From positions 1 to 38,492 of the forward strand of contig JAUNTC010000007.1 in assembly GCA_030538915.1 (NCBI GenBank): a DNA stretch of 38,492 bases. The letters run 5' to 3'. The position numbers were made by a program, and so were the translations under genes. Position 1 is the first letter of the stretch. Every line of letters starts with the position of its first letter. This stretch comes from Lachnospiraceae bacterium (lineage in GTDB: Bacteria > Bacillota > Clostridia > Lachnospirales > Lachnospiraceae). Positions 1 through 7,900 of this stretch are shown piece after piece. The notes beneath the pieces are model-generated. The model was not told where the DNA came from. It saw nothing but the letters and a program-made list of their open reading frames with translations, and made no database searches.

Positions 1-66
1 GGTAACAAAAAATGCCGTATTTATGCGGTGTTGTGGCGTTTCGCAAACGCCTAATTGTATTAAGAA

Positions 67-100
67 AGCGTGAGGAGTGAAAATTCCTTGCGCTCTTTTT
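67..100 (+). terminator. Rho-independent terminator of a gene upstream of the window
   Basis: A 10-bp stem with two G-T wobbles (67-76 paired with 85-94) is followed by a run of five T at 96-100. It most likely ends the transcript entering from the left edge. A second perfect hairpin, GGCGTTT-CGC-AAACGCC at 35-51, lies just before it without a T run. No coding region is evident in 1-257. Confidence 0.55.
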
Positions 101-168
101 GTATAATTAAAAGATTAACAAAAAAACATCAATGCTGATAAGAATTTAACAAAAATGAAGGAAAATGC

Positions 169-197
169 TTGCACATTCTTTTCGAAATAGATATAAT
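169..197 (+). promoter_or_regulatory. Promoter of the Na+-decarboxylase operon
   Basis: TTGCAC (169-174) and TATAAT (192-197) are separated by 17 bp; a second overlapping TATAAT occurs at 197-202. The first start codon follows about 70 bases downstream, leaving a short AT-rich leader with no evident riboswitch. Confidence 0.75.
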
Positions 198-272
198 ATA
201 ATCGGCTAAAATTTTGGTTTTAATTTCTATAAAAGAACAAAACTAACTAAAAGAAAAATGGAGGGCTGGACT

Positions 273-1712
273 ATGGGCAACATGGCAAAAGAAAATGCAG
301 CAAGTAGTCGTATTTTAGCAGTACTTGACGCAGGAAGCTTTGTTGAGATCGGTGGAGCTGTAACAGCAAGATCTACAGATTTCAACATGCAGGACAAAGA
401 GACTCCGGCAGACGGTGTGGTGACCGGATACGGAGTAGTAGATGGCAATCTGGTATATGTATATAGCCAGGACGCATCTGTATTAAAAGGTGCAATCGGT
501 GAGATGCATGCAAGAAAGATTGCAAACATCTATGATATGGCAATGAAGATGGGCGCCCCGGTGATCGGAATGATCGACTGTGCCGGGTTAAGACTTCAGG
601 AGGCAACAGATGCATTGGATGCGTTTGGTAAGCTTTATACAAAACAAGCACTTGCTTCTGGTGTGATCCCGCAGATCACTGCAATTTTTGGAACATGCGG
701 AGGAGGACTTTCTGTAGTTCCGGCTCTTTCTGATTTTACATTTATGGAAGCAGAGAACGGAAAGCTTTTCGTGAACTCGCCAAATGCAATCCCTGGAAAT
801 GAGATTTCAAGATGTGATACATCTTCTGCAAAATTCCAGAGTGAACATGCAGGTCTTGTAGATGTTGTTGAGACAGAAGAAGAGATCCTTGCAGACATTC
901 GTTCGCTTGTATGCATGTTACCTTCTAATAATGAAGATGATGCATCTTATGAGACATGTGAAGATGATTTGAACCGTGTTTGTGCAGATATTGCAAATGC
1001 AGCAGAAGATACAGCAATCGCACTTGCAGAAATTTCTGATGATCACATTTTCTTTGAGACAAAACGTGATTTTGCAAAAGAAATGGTGACAGGTTTTATT
1101 AAATTGAATGGCCTTACGATCGGAGCAGTTGCCAATCGTTCGAAAGTGTATAACGAAGAAGGAGAAGTTTCAGCTGAATTTGATGGTTCCTTGACTGCAA
1201 ACGGAGCAGATAAAGCCGCTGATTTCGTACGTTTCTGTGATGCATTTTCAATTCCGGTACTTACACTTACAAATGTTTCCGGATTTGCAGCAAGCGATTA
1301 CGATGAGACGCATCTTGCAAAAGCAGCAGCAAGACTTACTTTTGCATTTACAGAGGCAACCGTTGCAAAAGTAAATGTTGTGATCGGCAAAGCTTTTGGA
1401 AGTGCATATGTAACAATGAACAGCAAATCAGTAGGAGCAGATATGGTATATGCATGGCCACAGGCAGAAATCGGTATGATGGATGCAAAAATGGCAGCAA
1501 AGATCATGTATGCAGATACAGATGCAGATACAATTAATGAAAAAGCAGCTGCATATGCGAAGCTTCAGACAAGCCCGGATTCAGCAGCAAGAAGAGGATA
1601 TGTGGATACGATCATCAATCCGGGAGACACTAGAAAATACGTTATTGGCGCATTTGAGATGTTGTTTACCAAGAGAGAGGAACGTCCAATGAAAAAACAC
1701 GGAACAGTTTAG
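273..1712 (+). CDS. Acyl-CoA carboxyltransferase-domain protein, MmdA-like subunit of a Na+-translocating decarboxylase
   Basis: 479 residues of the biotin-dependent carboxyltransferase fold (crotonase-type, PF01039). In this family the protein moves CO2 between an acyl-CoA and carboxybiotin. The N half carries the RILAVLDAGSFVEIG-type opening and a glycine-rich FGTCGGGLS segment. The C half carries TANGADKAADFVRFCDAF and MVYAWPQAEIGMMDAK, both typical. The usual GGIIRHGAK-type segment of propionyl/methylmalonyl enzymes is replaced by DYDETHLAKAAARL, so the substrate is uncertain. I chose the ATG at 273 because GGAGGG (260-265) sits 7 bases before it; the in-frame ATG at 258 overlaps that ribosome site. 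It is first in an operon with OadG, biotin carrier, OadB and OadA. Methylmalonyl-CoA decarboxylase alpha is the nearest named role; malonyl-CoA or another acyl-CoA is possible. Confidence 0.85.
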   Translation: MGNMAKENAASSRILAVLDAGSFVEIGGAVTARSTDFNMQDKETPADGVVTGYGVVDGNLVYVYSQDASVLKGAIGEMHARKIANIYDMAMKMGAPVIGMIDCAGLRLQEATDALDAFGKLYTKQALASGVIPQITAIFGTCGGGLSVVPALSDFTFMEAENGKLFVNSPNAIPGNEISRCDTSSAKFQSEHAGLVDVVETEEEILADIRSLVCMLPSNNEDDASYETCEDDLNRVCADIANAAEDTAIALAEISDDHIFFETKRDFAKEMVTGFIKLNGLTIGAVANRSKVYNEEGEVSAEFDGSLTANGADKAADFVRFCDAFSIPVLTLTNVSGFAASDYDETHLAKAAARLTFAFTEATVAKVNVVIGKAFGSAYVTMNSKSVGADMVYAWPQAEIGMMDAKMAAKIMYADTDADTINEKAAAYAKLQTSPDSAARRGYVDTIINPGDTRKYVIGAFEMLFTKREERPMKKHGTV

Positions 1713-1726
1713 AGAGGTGAGGCAAA

Positions 1727-2512
1727 GTGAAGAAAAAAATTAGCTTAATAATCTGTATGCTTGTAGCTATGTTATGCTTTACCGGATGTTCTGGGTCACA
1801 GACAGAATTGAAATATGATGAGTCGACGATTGAACAGTCTACAGAGTACTTGTTGAGCTACTGTCAGAGTGCAGATGATGACACGATCGAGCAGTGGAAA
1901 GAGATGGATGACTTTAGTCTGAATTATCAGCTGATGCAGTCCGGACTTCCATATACAGCAGATGGTTTCTTAGGCGCACTGGAAAGCTGGCAGTCAGGTC
2001 TCAAAGAGTGTGGAGCATATGTCAGTCACGGAAATTATAAGTTTGAAACATCCAAAGACGAACTGAAAGTTACAACAGAGGCAAAATTTAAAGACAGAGA
2101 TGCCACATTAACATTTGTATATAATGAGAGATTAAAACTGGAAAGTATGACAGTTGACGGAAAATATTCCATGGGTGAGGTTCTCGAAAAAGCAGGACTT
2201 AACACAGTACTTGGAATGGGAACCGTATTTGTTGTTCTGATCTTTATCTCTCTGATCATTTCACTTTTCAAATTCATCCCGGCATTGGAGAATGCATGGA
2301 AGAATAAAGGAAAGAAAACTTCTAAGGAGGCAGAGGCTGTAGTTGTAGAAAATGTAGCTTCAAGTGCTCCGGCAGAGGCGGAAGATGTAACCGATGATAC
2401 AGAACTGGTTGCTGTTATCGCAGCAGCGATCGCAGCATATGAAGGAACCAGTACGGATGGATTTGTAGTAAGAAGCATCAAGAGACGTCCATCGAACAAA
2501 TGGAACGCATAG
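1727..2512 (+). CDS. OadG-family subunit with an N-terminal lipoprotein ectodomain
   Basis: 261 residues, GTG start at 1727 with an AGAGGTGAGG ribosome site. OadG is the small single-span subunit that holds Na+-decarboxylase complexes together. A lipoprotein signal (residues 1-21, CFTGC, Cys21) is followed by an extracytoplasmic domain of about 135 residues, a membrane span at about 159-183, a charged linker, and a C-terminal segment with VAVIAAAIAAYEG and FVVRSIKRRPSNKW that matches the OadG C-terminus. Classical OadG proteins are about 80-100 residues, so the ectodomain is an added module, perhaps related to DUF3887. Predicted topology is lipid-anchored N-terminus outside and OadG tail in the cytoplasm. 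The gene lies 14 bases after the carboxyltransferase and 21 bases before the biotin carrier. Confidence 0.85.
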   Translation: MKKKISLIICMLVAMLCFTGCSGSQTELKYDESTIEQSTEYLLSYCQSADDDTIEQWKEMDDFSLNYQLMQSGLPYTADGFLGALESWQSGLKECGAYVSHGNYKFETSKDELKVTTEAKFKDRDATLTFVYNERLKLESMTVDGKYSMGEVLEKAGLNTVLGMGTVFVVLIFISLIISLFKFIPALENAWKNKGKKTSKEAEAVVVENVASSAPAEAEDVTDDTELVAVIAAAIAAYEGTSTDGFVVRSIKRRPSNKWNA

Positions 2513-2533
2513 AGAATTTAGGAGGATTTAATC

Positions 2534-2905
2534 ATGAAAAATTATACAATTACAGTAAATGGCAATGTATATGACGTAACTGTTGAAGAAAATGGTGCAG
2601 GAGCAGCGCCGGTTGCGCCAAGAGCCGCAGCACCTGTAGCAGCACCAAAGGCAGCTCCGAAAGCTGCAGCACCGGCAGCCGGTAATGCGGGAAGCATTGA
2701 AGTGAAAGCCGGAGCAGCCGGAAAAGTATTCAAACTGGAAGCTAGTGTTGGACAGAGCGTAAAGAAAGGTGATGCAGTAGTTATCATCGAAGCTATGAAG
2801 ATGGAAATTCCAGTAGTCGCTCCAGAAGATGGAACAGTTGCAAGCATCAATGTAGCAGTTGGAGACGCAATCGAATCCGGTGCAGTTTTAGCTACATTAA
2901 ACTAA
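2534..2905 (+). CDS. Biotin carrier (biotinyl-lipoyl domain) protein of the decarboxylase
   Basis: 123 residues. It carries the carboxyl group on biotin between the cytoplasmic carboxyltransferase and the membrane pump. Residues 1-20 form a short N-terminal beta segment, 21-52 an Ala/Pro/Lys-rich flexible linker, and 53-123 a biotinyl domain with the EAMKM motif at 86-90, so Lys89 is the expected biotinylation site. The layout matches the GcdC/MmdC/OadC-type carriers. It is preceded by an AGGAGG-like site and followed by oadB after 46 bases. It is the only biotin domain in the operon, so both carboxyltransferases (273-1712 and 4157-5572) presumably use it. A biotin ligase is not in the window. 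Confidence 0.93.
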   Translation: MKNYTITVNGNVYDVTVEENGAGAAPVAPRAAAPVAAPKAAPKAAAPAAGNAGSIEVKAGAAGKVFKLEASVGQSVKKGDAVVIIEAMKMEIPVVAPEDGTVASINVAVGDAIESGAVLATLN

Positions 2906-2951
2906 TGTGAAACTGATTCCTTATGGAATAAATACGACTGGAGGTTAAGAA

Positions 2952-4100
2952 ATGGAATATATAACATCAACATTGGGAAACCTCGTGCATCAGACAGCTT
3001 TTTTCAGTCTCACATGGGGCAATTTAATTATGATTGCTGTAGCATGTTTTTTCCTGTATCTGGCAATCGCTCGGGGGTTTGAGCCTTTGCTCCTTGTGCC
3101 AATCGCATTCGGTATGCTGCTTGTTAATATCTATCCGGATATCATGCTGCATGCAGAGGACGCGGCAAATGGAACAGGCGGACTTCTGTATTATTTCTTT
3201 AAATTAGATGAATGGGCAATCCTGCCGTCGCTTATTTTCCTTGGTGTTGGAGCGATGACAGACTTTGGACCGTTGATTGCTAATCCGAAGAGTTTTCTCC
3301 TTGGTGCTGCAGCACAGTTCGGTATCTTTGCAGCATATCTTGGAGCGATGGCATTTGGATTTTCTGATAAGGCAGCTGCAGCTGTATCTATCATCGGTGG
3401 AGCAGATGGACCGACTTCTATCTTCCTTGCCGGTAAATTACAGCAGACAGCTATTATGGGACCAATCGCCGTAGCGGCATATTCTTATATGGCGCTTGTA
3501 CCGATCATCCAGCCACCGATCATGAAACTTCTCACAACAGAGAAAGAGCGTAAGATCAAGATGGAACAGTTAAGACCGGTTTCCAAACTGGAGAGAATCC
3601 TCTTCCCGATCATCGTTACGATCGTTGTGTGTGTGATCCTTCCTACAACAGCACCGCTGGTAGGTATGCTGATGCTCGGAAACCTCTTCCGTGAATCAGG
3701 AGTTGTAAGACAGTTAACAGATACCGCTTCTAACGCACTGATGTATATCGTAGTTATCTTACTTGGTACATCTGTCGGAGCGACAACAAGTGCGGAAGCA
3801 TTTTTGAATAAACAGACGATTTTCATCGTTATCCTTGGACTGGTTGCATTTATGTTTGGTACAGCTGCCGGAGTATTGTTCGGTAAGATCATGTGCAAAG
3901 TTACAGGAGGAAAGGTTAATCCGCTGATTGGTTCAGCCGGAGTGTCCGCCGTTCCTATGGCAGCCAGAGTATCTCAGAAGGTTGGAGCAGAAGCAGATCC
4001 TACAAACTTCCTTCTGATGCATGCAATGGGACCGAACGTTGCCGGAGTTATCGGTACAGCAGTTGCTGCCGGAACGTTTATGGCAATTTTCGGAGTGTAA
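2952..4100 (+). CDS. oadB: Na+-translocating decarboxylase beta subunit
   Basis: 382 residues, strongly hydrophobic with around ten membrane segments. In this family (OadB/MmdB/GcdB) the beta subunit decarboxylates carboxybiotin and couples this to Na+ export across the cytoplasmic membrane. The conserved [10 protein letters not shown] signature is at residues 149-158; its Asp (about 152) corresponds to the region III acidic residue implicated in Na+ binding in the family. The C-terminal half has a second conserved block, [20 protein letters not shown], and the typical end [23 protein letters not shown] lies just upstream of the ATG. Length is in the usual range (about 370-430). The gene sits between the biotin carrier and OadA, which fits a complete pump operon. 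Confidence 0.95.
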   Translation: MEYITSTLGNLVHQTAFFSLTWGNLIMIAVACFFLYLAIARGFEPLLLVPIAFGMLLVNIYPDIMLHAEDAANGTGGLLYYFFKLDEWAILPSLIFLGVGAMTDFGPLIANPKSFLLGAAAQFGIFAAYLGAMAFGFSDKAAAAVSIIGGADGPTSIFLAGKLQQTAIMGPIAVAAYSYMALVPIIQPPIMKLLTTEKERKIKMEQLRPVSKLERILFPIIVTIVVCVILPTTAPLVGMLMLGNLFRESGVVRQLTDTASNALMYIVVILLGTSVGATTSAEAFLNKQTIFIVILGLVAFMFGTAAGVLFGKIMCKVTGGKVNPLIGSAGVSAVPMAARVSQKVGAEADPTNFLLMHAMGPNVAGVIGTAVAAGTFMAIFGV

Positions 4101-4156
4101 AATACGATTGTTTCGTATGATGACGAATGAAAACTGATTTTATGGAGGAAGAAACA

Positions 4157-5572
4157 ATGGCAGAAATTGAAAAAAAACCAATTAAAATAACAGAGACAAT
4201 TCTGCGTGATGCGCACCAGTCTCTGATTGCCACACGTATGACTACAGAGCAGATGCTTCCAATCGTCGACAAAATGGACAAAGTTGGATATCATTCTGTA
4301 GAGTGCTGGGGCGGAGCAACATTTGACGCGTCTTTACGTTTTCTGAAGGAAGATCCTTGGGAGAGACTTCGTAAATTCCGTGATGGCTTTAAGAATACAA
4401 AATTACAGATGCTTTTCCGTGGACAGAATATCCTTGGATATCGTCCGTATGCAGATGATGTAGTAGAGTATTTTGTACAGAAATCAGCTGCTAACGGTAT
4501 TGATATCATTCGTATTTTCGACTGTCTCAATGACCTTAGAAACTTACAGACAGCTGTTACAGCTGCTAATAAAGAAAAAGCAGAGGCTCAGGTAGCATTA
4601 TCTTATACATTGGGAGATGCTTATACACTGGATTACTGGGTTGACATTGCTAAGAGAATCGAGGATATGGGTGCAAATTCTATCTGTATCAAAGATATGG
4701 CAGGTCTGTTACTCCCATACAAAGCAACGGAGCTGATCGGTGCATTGAAAGATGCTACAGATCTTCCAATCCAGCTTCATACACACTATACATCCGGTGT
4801 AGCTTCTATGACTTATTTAAAGGCAGTAGAGGCAGGTGTAGATGTGATCGATACAGCAATGTCTCCATTTGCAATGGGAACATCACAGCCGGCAACTGAA
4901 GTTATGGTTGAGACATTCAAAGGAACTCCTTATGATACAGGATTTGATCAGAAGCTTCTTGCAGAGATCGCTGACTACTTCCGTCCGATCCGTGATGAAG
5001 CATTAGACAGTGGACTTCTCAATCCAAAGAACTTAGGTGTTAATATTAAGACACTTCTCTATCAGGTACCGGGTGGTATGCTTTCTAACCTGACTTCCCA
5101 GCTCAAAGAGCAGAATGCAGAAGATAAATACTACGAAGTACTTGAGGAAGTTCCAAAGGTAAGAAAAGATCTTGGTGAGCCACCGCTTGTAACACCTTCT
5201 TCACAGATCGTAGGTACACAGGCTGTATTTAACGTACTGATGGGCGAGCGTTATAAGATGGCTACAAAAGAGACAAAAGACGTATTAAGTGGTAAATACG
5301 GTGCAACTGTTAAACCATTTAACGAGGAAGTTAAGAAGAAAGTTCTCGGAGACGATGCAGAGATCATCACATGTCGTCCGGCAGACTTGATCCCAGCAGA
5401 GTTAGATACACTCCGCAAAGAATGTGCACAGTGGATCCAGCAGGATGAAGATGTATTGACATATGCATTGTTCCCACAGGTTGCAGTAGACTTCTTCAAA
5501 TACAGAGAAGCACAGCAGACAAAGATCGATCAGACAGCTGCTGATACAGAAAACGGAAGTTATCCAGTATAA
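4157..5572 (+). CDS. oadA: Oxaloacetate decarboxylase alpha-type carboxyltransferase without biotin domain
   Basis: 471 residues. It belongs to the HMGL-like/OadA family that transfers the carboxyl group of oxaloacetate to biotin, giving pyruvate (equivalent to transcarboxylase 5S or PycB). The family opening ITETILRDAHQS is at 11-22. The carbamylated-lysine motif CIKDMAGLL (Lys179) and the metal-binding LHTHYTSG (His208, His210) are intact, so the active site looks complete. The protein ends after the PYC/OADA conserved domain, whereas the Klebsiella-type alpha subunit is about 590 residues with a fused biotin domain; here biotin is supplied by the separate carrier. I chose the ATG at 4157 because GGAGG (4144-4148) is 8 bases upstream; the in-frame ATGs at 4127 and 4142 lack a site. 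A terminator follows. Confidence 0.92.
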   Translation: MAEIEKKPIKITETILRDAHQSLIATRMTTEQMLPIVDKMDKVGYHSVECWGGATFDASLRFLKEDPWERLRKFRDGFKNTKLQMLFRGQNILGYRPYADDVVEYFVQKSAANGIDIIRIFDCLNDLRNLQTAVTAANKEKAEAQVALSYTLGDAYTLDYWVDIAKRIEDMGANSICIKDMAGLLLPYKATELIGALKDATDLPIQLHTHYTSGVASMTYLKAVEAGVDVIDTAMSPFAMGTSQPATEVMVETFKGTPYDTGFDQKLLAEIADYFRPIRDEALDSGLLNPKNLGVNIKTLLYQVPGGMLSNLTSQLKEQNAEDKYYEVLEEVPKVRKDLGEPPLVTPSSQIVGTQAVFNVLMGERYKMATKETKDVLSGKYGATVKPFNEEVKKKVLGDDAEIITCRPADLIPAELDTLRKECAQWIQQDEDVLTYALFPQVAVDFFKYREAQQTKIDQTAADTENGSYPV

Positions 5573-5589
5573 AAAGATGAAATGATAAG

Positions 5590-5630
5590 GCTCTGCCGGA
5601 TGATGTAAAAATTGTCTGGCAGGGCTTTTA
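5590..5630 (+). terminator. Terminator of the decarboxylase operon
   Basis: GCTCTGCCGGA (5590-5600) pairs with TCTGGCAGGGC (5615-5625) through two wobbles, followed by TTTTA. It lies 18 bases after the oadA stop and just before the next promoter. Confidence 0.75.
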
Positions 5631-5636
5631 TAGTTC

Positions 5637-5665
5637 TTGAATATTTTCACGAATTTATATATAAT
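5637..5665 (+). promoter_or_regulatory. Promoter of the rpiR-baiN-cmk-ispH-S1 cluster
   Basis: TTGAAT (5637-5642) and TATAAT (5660-5665) are separated by 17 bp. The promoter overlaps the extreme 5' end of the long open frame, which shows that the regulator starts later, at 5703. Confidence 0.75.
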
Positions 5666-5702
5666 TAGTACGGTAAATTGTGAAGAAAAGGATATATGTG
5701 TT

Positions 5703-6641
5703 ATGGGAAATAAAAATGAATTACTTCGAAAAATCGATGAGGGATATTCAAAGTTCAGCAAAGGCCAGAAGAAGCTGGCAGATTTTATAAAAGAGGAATA
5801 TGATAAGGCGGCTTTTCTGACTGCGGCGAAGATGGGAGAAGAAGTTGGAGTCAGTGAGTCTACAGTTGTGCGTTTTGCGATGGCACTGGGATATGACGGA
5901 TATCCGGGCTTTCAGAAAGCACTCGGTGAGATGGTGCGAACAAAGCTGAATTCGATCCAGAGAATGGAAGTGACATATGGGCGTATCAGCCAGGGTGAGA
6001 TTCTAACATCTGTATTACAGTCAGATATCGATAAGATCAAATTGACGATGCGGTCTATCGATCGTGAGTCTTTTGAACTTGCAGTGGACACACTTTTACA
6101 TGCAAGAAAAATCTATGTTGTCGGAATCAGAAGCTGTGCACCACTTGCAAATTTCCTGAGCTTTTACTTAAATTTGATCTGCGATAATGTAGTGGCTGTT
6201 CATACGAACAGTTCCAGTGAGATCTTCGAGCAGCTTATCCGTATCGGTGAGGAAGATGTTATTGTTGGAATCAGTTTCCCGCGTTATTCCATGCGTACGC
6301 TGAAGGCACTGGAATTTGCAAGTAATCGAAAAGCAAAAGTAATTACATTGACAGACAGTGTACATTCACCGATGACGATTTATTCCTCCTGCAATCTGAT
6401 CGCAAGAAGTGATATGGCATCTATCGTAGATTCTCTTGTTGCACCGCTCAGCGTAGTGAATGCTCTTGTTGTGGCTCTCTGCATGAAAAAGCAGGATGAA
6501 GTCATCACAACACTTGAGACAATGGAGCGCATTTGGGATGAATATCAGGTATACAGTAAGGATGAACTGAATATGGTAGATGATAAGGTTGAGTTATCGG
6601 GTGTCAAAGAAGAGATAGACGGAGACGAATCCTGTGAATAA
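5703..6641 (+). CDS. RpiR-family transcriptional regulator (HTH + SIS domains)
   Basis: 312 residues. The N-terminal helix-turn-helix domain (about 1-77) contains GVSESTVVRFAMALGYDGYPGFQ, shown here only as the family hallmark: a VSESTVVRF recognition helix and the GYPGF turn. A SIS sugar-phosphate-binding domain follows (about 110-250) with KIYVVGIRSCAPLANFLSFY and DVIVGISFPRYSMRTL. Members bind phosphosugars and regulate sugar or other carbon pathways; the ligand here is unknown. The ATG at 5703 follows an AAAAGGA site; a start at 5637 would fall in the -35 box. The stop overlaps the start of the flavoprotein by 8 bases, so the two are translationally coupled. Confidence 0.9.
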   Translation: MGNKNELLRKIDEGYSKFSKGQKKLADFIKEEYDKAAFLTAAKMGEEVGVSESTVVRFAMALGYDGYPGFQKALGEMVRTKLNSIQRMEVTYGRISQGEILTSVLQSDIDKIKLTMRSIDRESFELAVDTLLHARKIYVVGIRSCAPLANFLSFYLNLICDNVVAVHTNSSSEIFEQLIRIGEEDVIVGISFPRYSMRTLKALEFASNRKAKVITLTDSVHSPMTIYSSCNLIARSDMASIVDSLVAPLSVVNALVVALCMKKQDEVITTLETMERIWDEYQVYSKDELNMVDDKVELSGVKEEIDGDESCE

Positions 6642-7875
6642 TATATTGATCATTGGCGGCGGCGCAGCAGGAATGCTTGCTGCGGTAATGGCCGCAAGAG
6701 AAGGGGCAAAGGTTACTCTTTTCGAGAAAAATGAAAAGTTAGGTAAGAAGTTGTTTATTACCGGAAAAGGACGCTGCAATCTTACAAATGCATGTGATGT
6801 AGAAGATCTTTTTACAGCGGTGAAGACAAATGCGAAATTTATGTACAGCAGCTTTTACAGCTTTACGAATCAGGATGTGATAGATTTTTTTGAAAATCTT
6901 GGAATGCGTACAAAGGTTGAACGTGGGGATCGTGTATTTCCACTTTCGAACCATTCTTCGGATGTGATCCGTACGTTGGAAGAAGAGATGAGACGACTTG
7001 GAGTGGAAGTGCATCTCAATACAGCGGTACGTAAGATAGAGGCACACGAAGGACGTTTTGCTTGTATTGTATTAGCTAACGGTAAGAAAGTAAAAGGAGA
7101 TGGCTGTATCGTTGCTACAGGCGGTATTTCCTATCCTTCTACCGGTTCTACCGGAGATGGATATCGATTTGCGAAAGAGTTAGGAATGAAGGTGACAGAA
7201 TGTATGCCTTCTCTTGTGCCGATGGAGACGGAAGAACCTTGGGTTCCTACGCTTCAGGGCTTGTCTCTTCGCAATGTAAATGCAACGATCAGAGATGGAA
7301 AAAAGAAGCTTTATGATGACTTTGGCGAGATGTTATTTACACATTATGGTGTCAGCGGTCCGCTTATGTTGAGTGCCAGTAGCGTAGTTGGCAAAAAGTT
7401 AAGTGACCATCCACTCACATTAGAGATTGATCTGAAACCGGCTCTTTCGGCAGAACAACTTGATCAGCGAGTGTTAAGGGATTTTGAAGAGAATCAGAAC
7501 CGCCAGTTTAAGAATGCGATTCATAAATTGTTTCCGGCGAAATTACTGCCGGTAATGATCGAACTGAGCGGTATCGACCCGGAGAAAAAAGTGAATGTTA
7601 TTTCGAAAGAAGAAAGAGCACATTTTGTGTCACTTATTAAAAAGCTTCCAGTTACACTGACCGGACTGCGTGGCTACAAGGAAGCCATTATAACAAAGGG
7701 TGGTGTAAGTGTAAAGGAAATAGATCCGGGAACGATGGAATCTAAGAAAATTCCTGGAGTATATTTTGTTGGTGAAGTGCTGGATCTGGATGCAGTGACA
7801 GGAGGATTTAACCTGCAGATCGCCTGGTCTACCGCATGTGCGGCTGCAAGAGCATGTGCGTATCAGAAAATATAG
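6634..7875 (+). CDS. BaiN/HI0933-family FAD-dependent oxidoreductase
   Basis: 413 residues from a GTG start, with GGAGA about 9 bases upstream. The N-terminal Rossmann motif IIGGGAAGM (6-14) binds FAD; GKGRCNLTN near residue 45, VATGGISYPSTGSTGDGY mid-protein and the C-terminal GEVLDLDAVTGGFNLQIAW are the hallmarks of the HI0933/YhiN family. Clostridium scindens BaiN, a reported 3-oxo-bile-acid Delta4/6 reductase, belongs to this family, but most members have no proven substrate and this gene is a single copy in a housekeeping context, not in a bai operon. I would not assign bile-acid activity. It overlaps the RpiR regulator by 8 bases and precedes cmk by 25 bases. Confidence 0.88.
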   Translation: MNNILIIGGGAAGMLAAVMAAREGAKVTLFEKNEKLGKKLFITGKGRCNLTNACDVEDLFTAVKTNAKFMYSSFYSFTNQDVIDFFENLGMRTKVERGDRVFPLSNHSSDVIRTLEEEMRRLGVEVHLNTAVRKIEAHEGRFACIVLANGKKVKGDGCIVATGGISYPSTGSTGDGYRFAKELGMKVTECMPSLVPMETEEPWVPTLQGLSLRNVNATIRDGKKKLYDDFGEMLFTHYGVSGPLMLSASSVVGKKLSDHPLTLEIDLKPALSAEQLDQRVLRDFEENQNRQFKNAIHKLFPAKLLPVMIELSGIDPEKKVNVISKEERAHFVSLIKKLPVTLTGLRGYKEAIITKGGVSVKEIDPGTMESKKIPGVYFVGEVLDLDAVTGGFNLQIAWSTACAAARACAYQKI

Positions 7876-7900
7876 CAGGATAAAGGAAAGAAGGTTTAAA

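Noticed and set aside
258-272. Start codon at 258 for the first carboxyltransferase
   Set aside because: The ATG overlaps the GGAGGG ribosome site at 260-265, which serves the ATG at 273.
4157-5572. OadA truncated or pseudogene because it lacks the biotin domain
   Set aside because: All catalytic motifs are intact and a separate biotin carrier is present in the same operon, as in other split systems.
6634-7875. Part of a bile-acid 7-dehydroxylation (bai) operon
   Set aside because: No other bai genes are nearby; the context is cmk-ispH-S1 and the family is wide.
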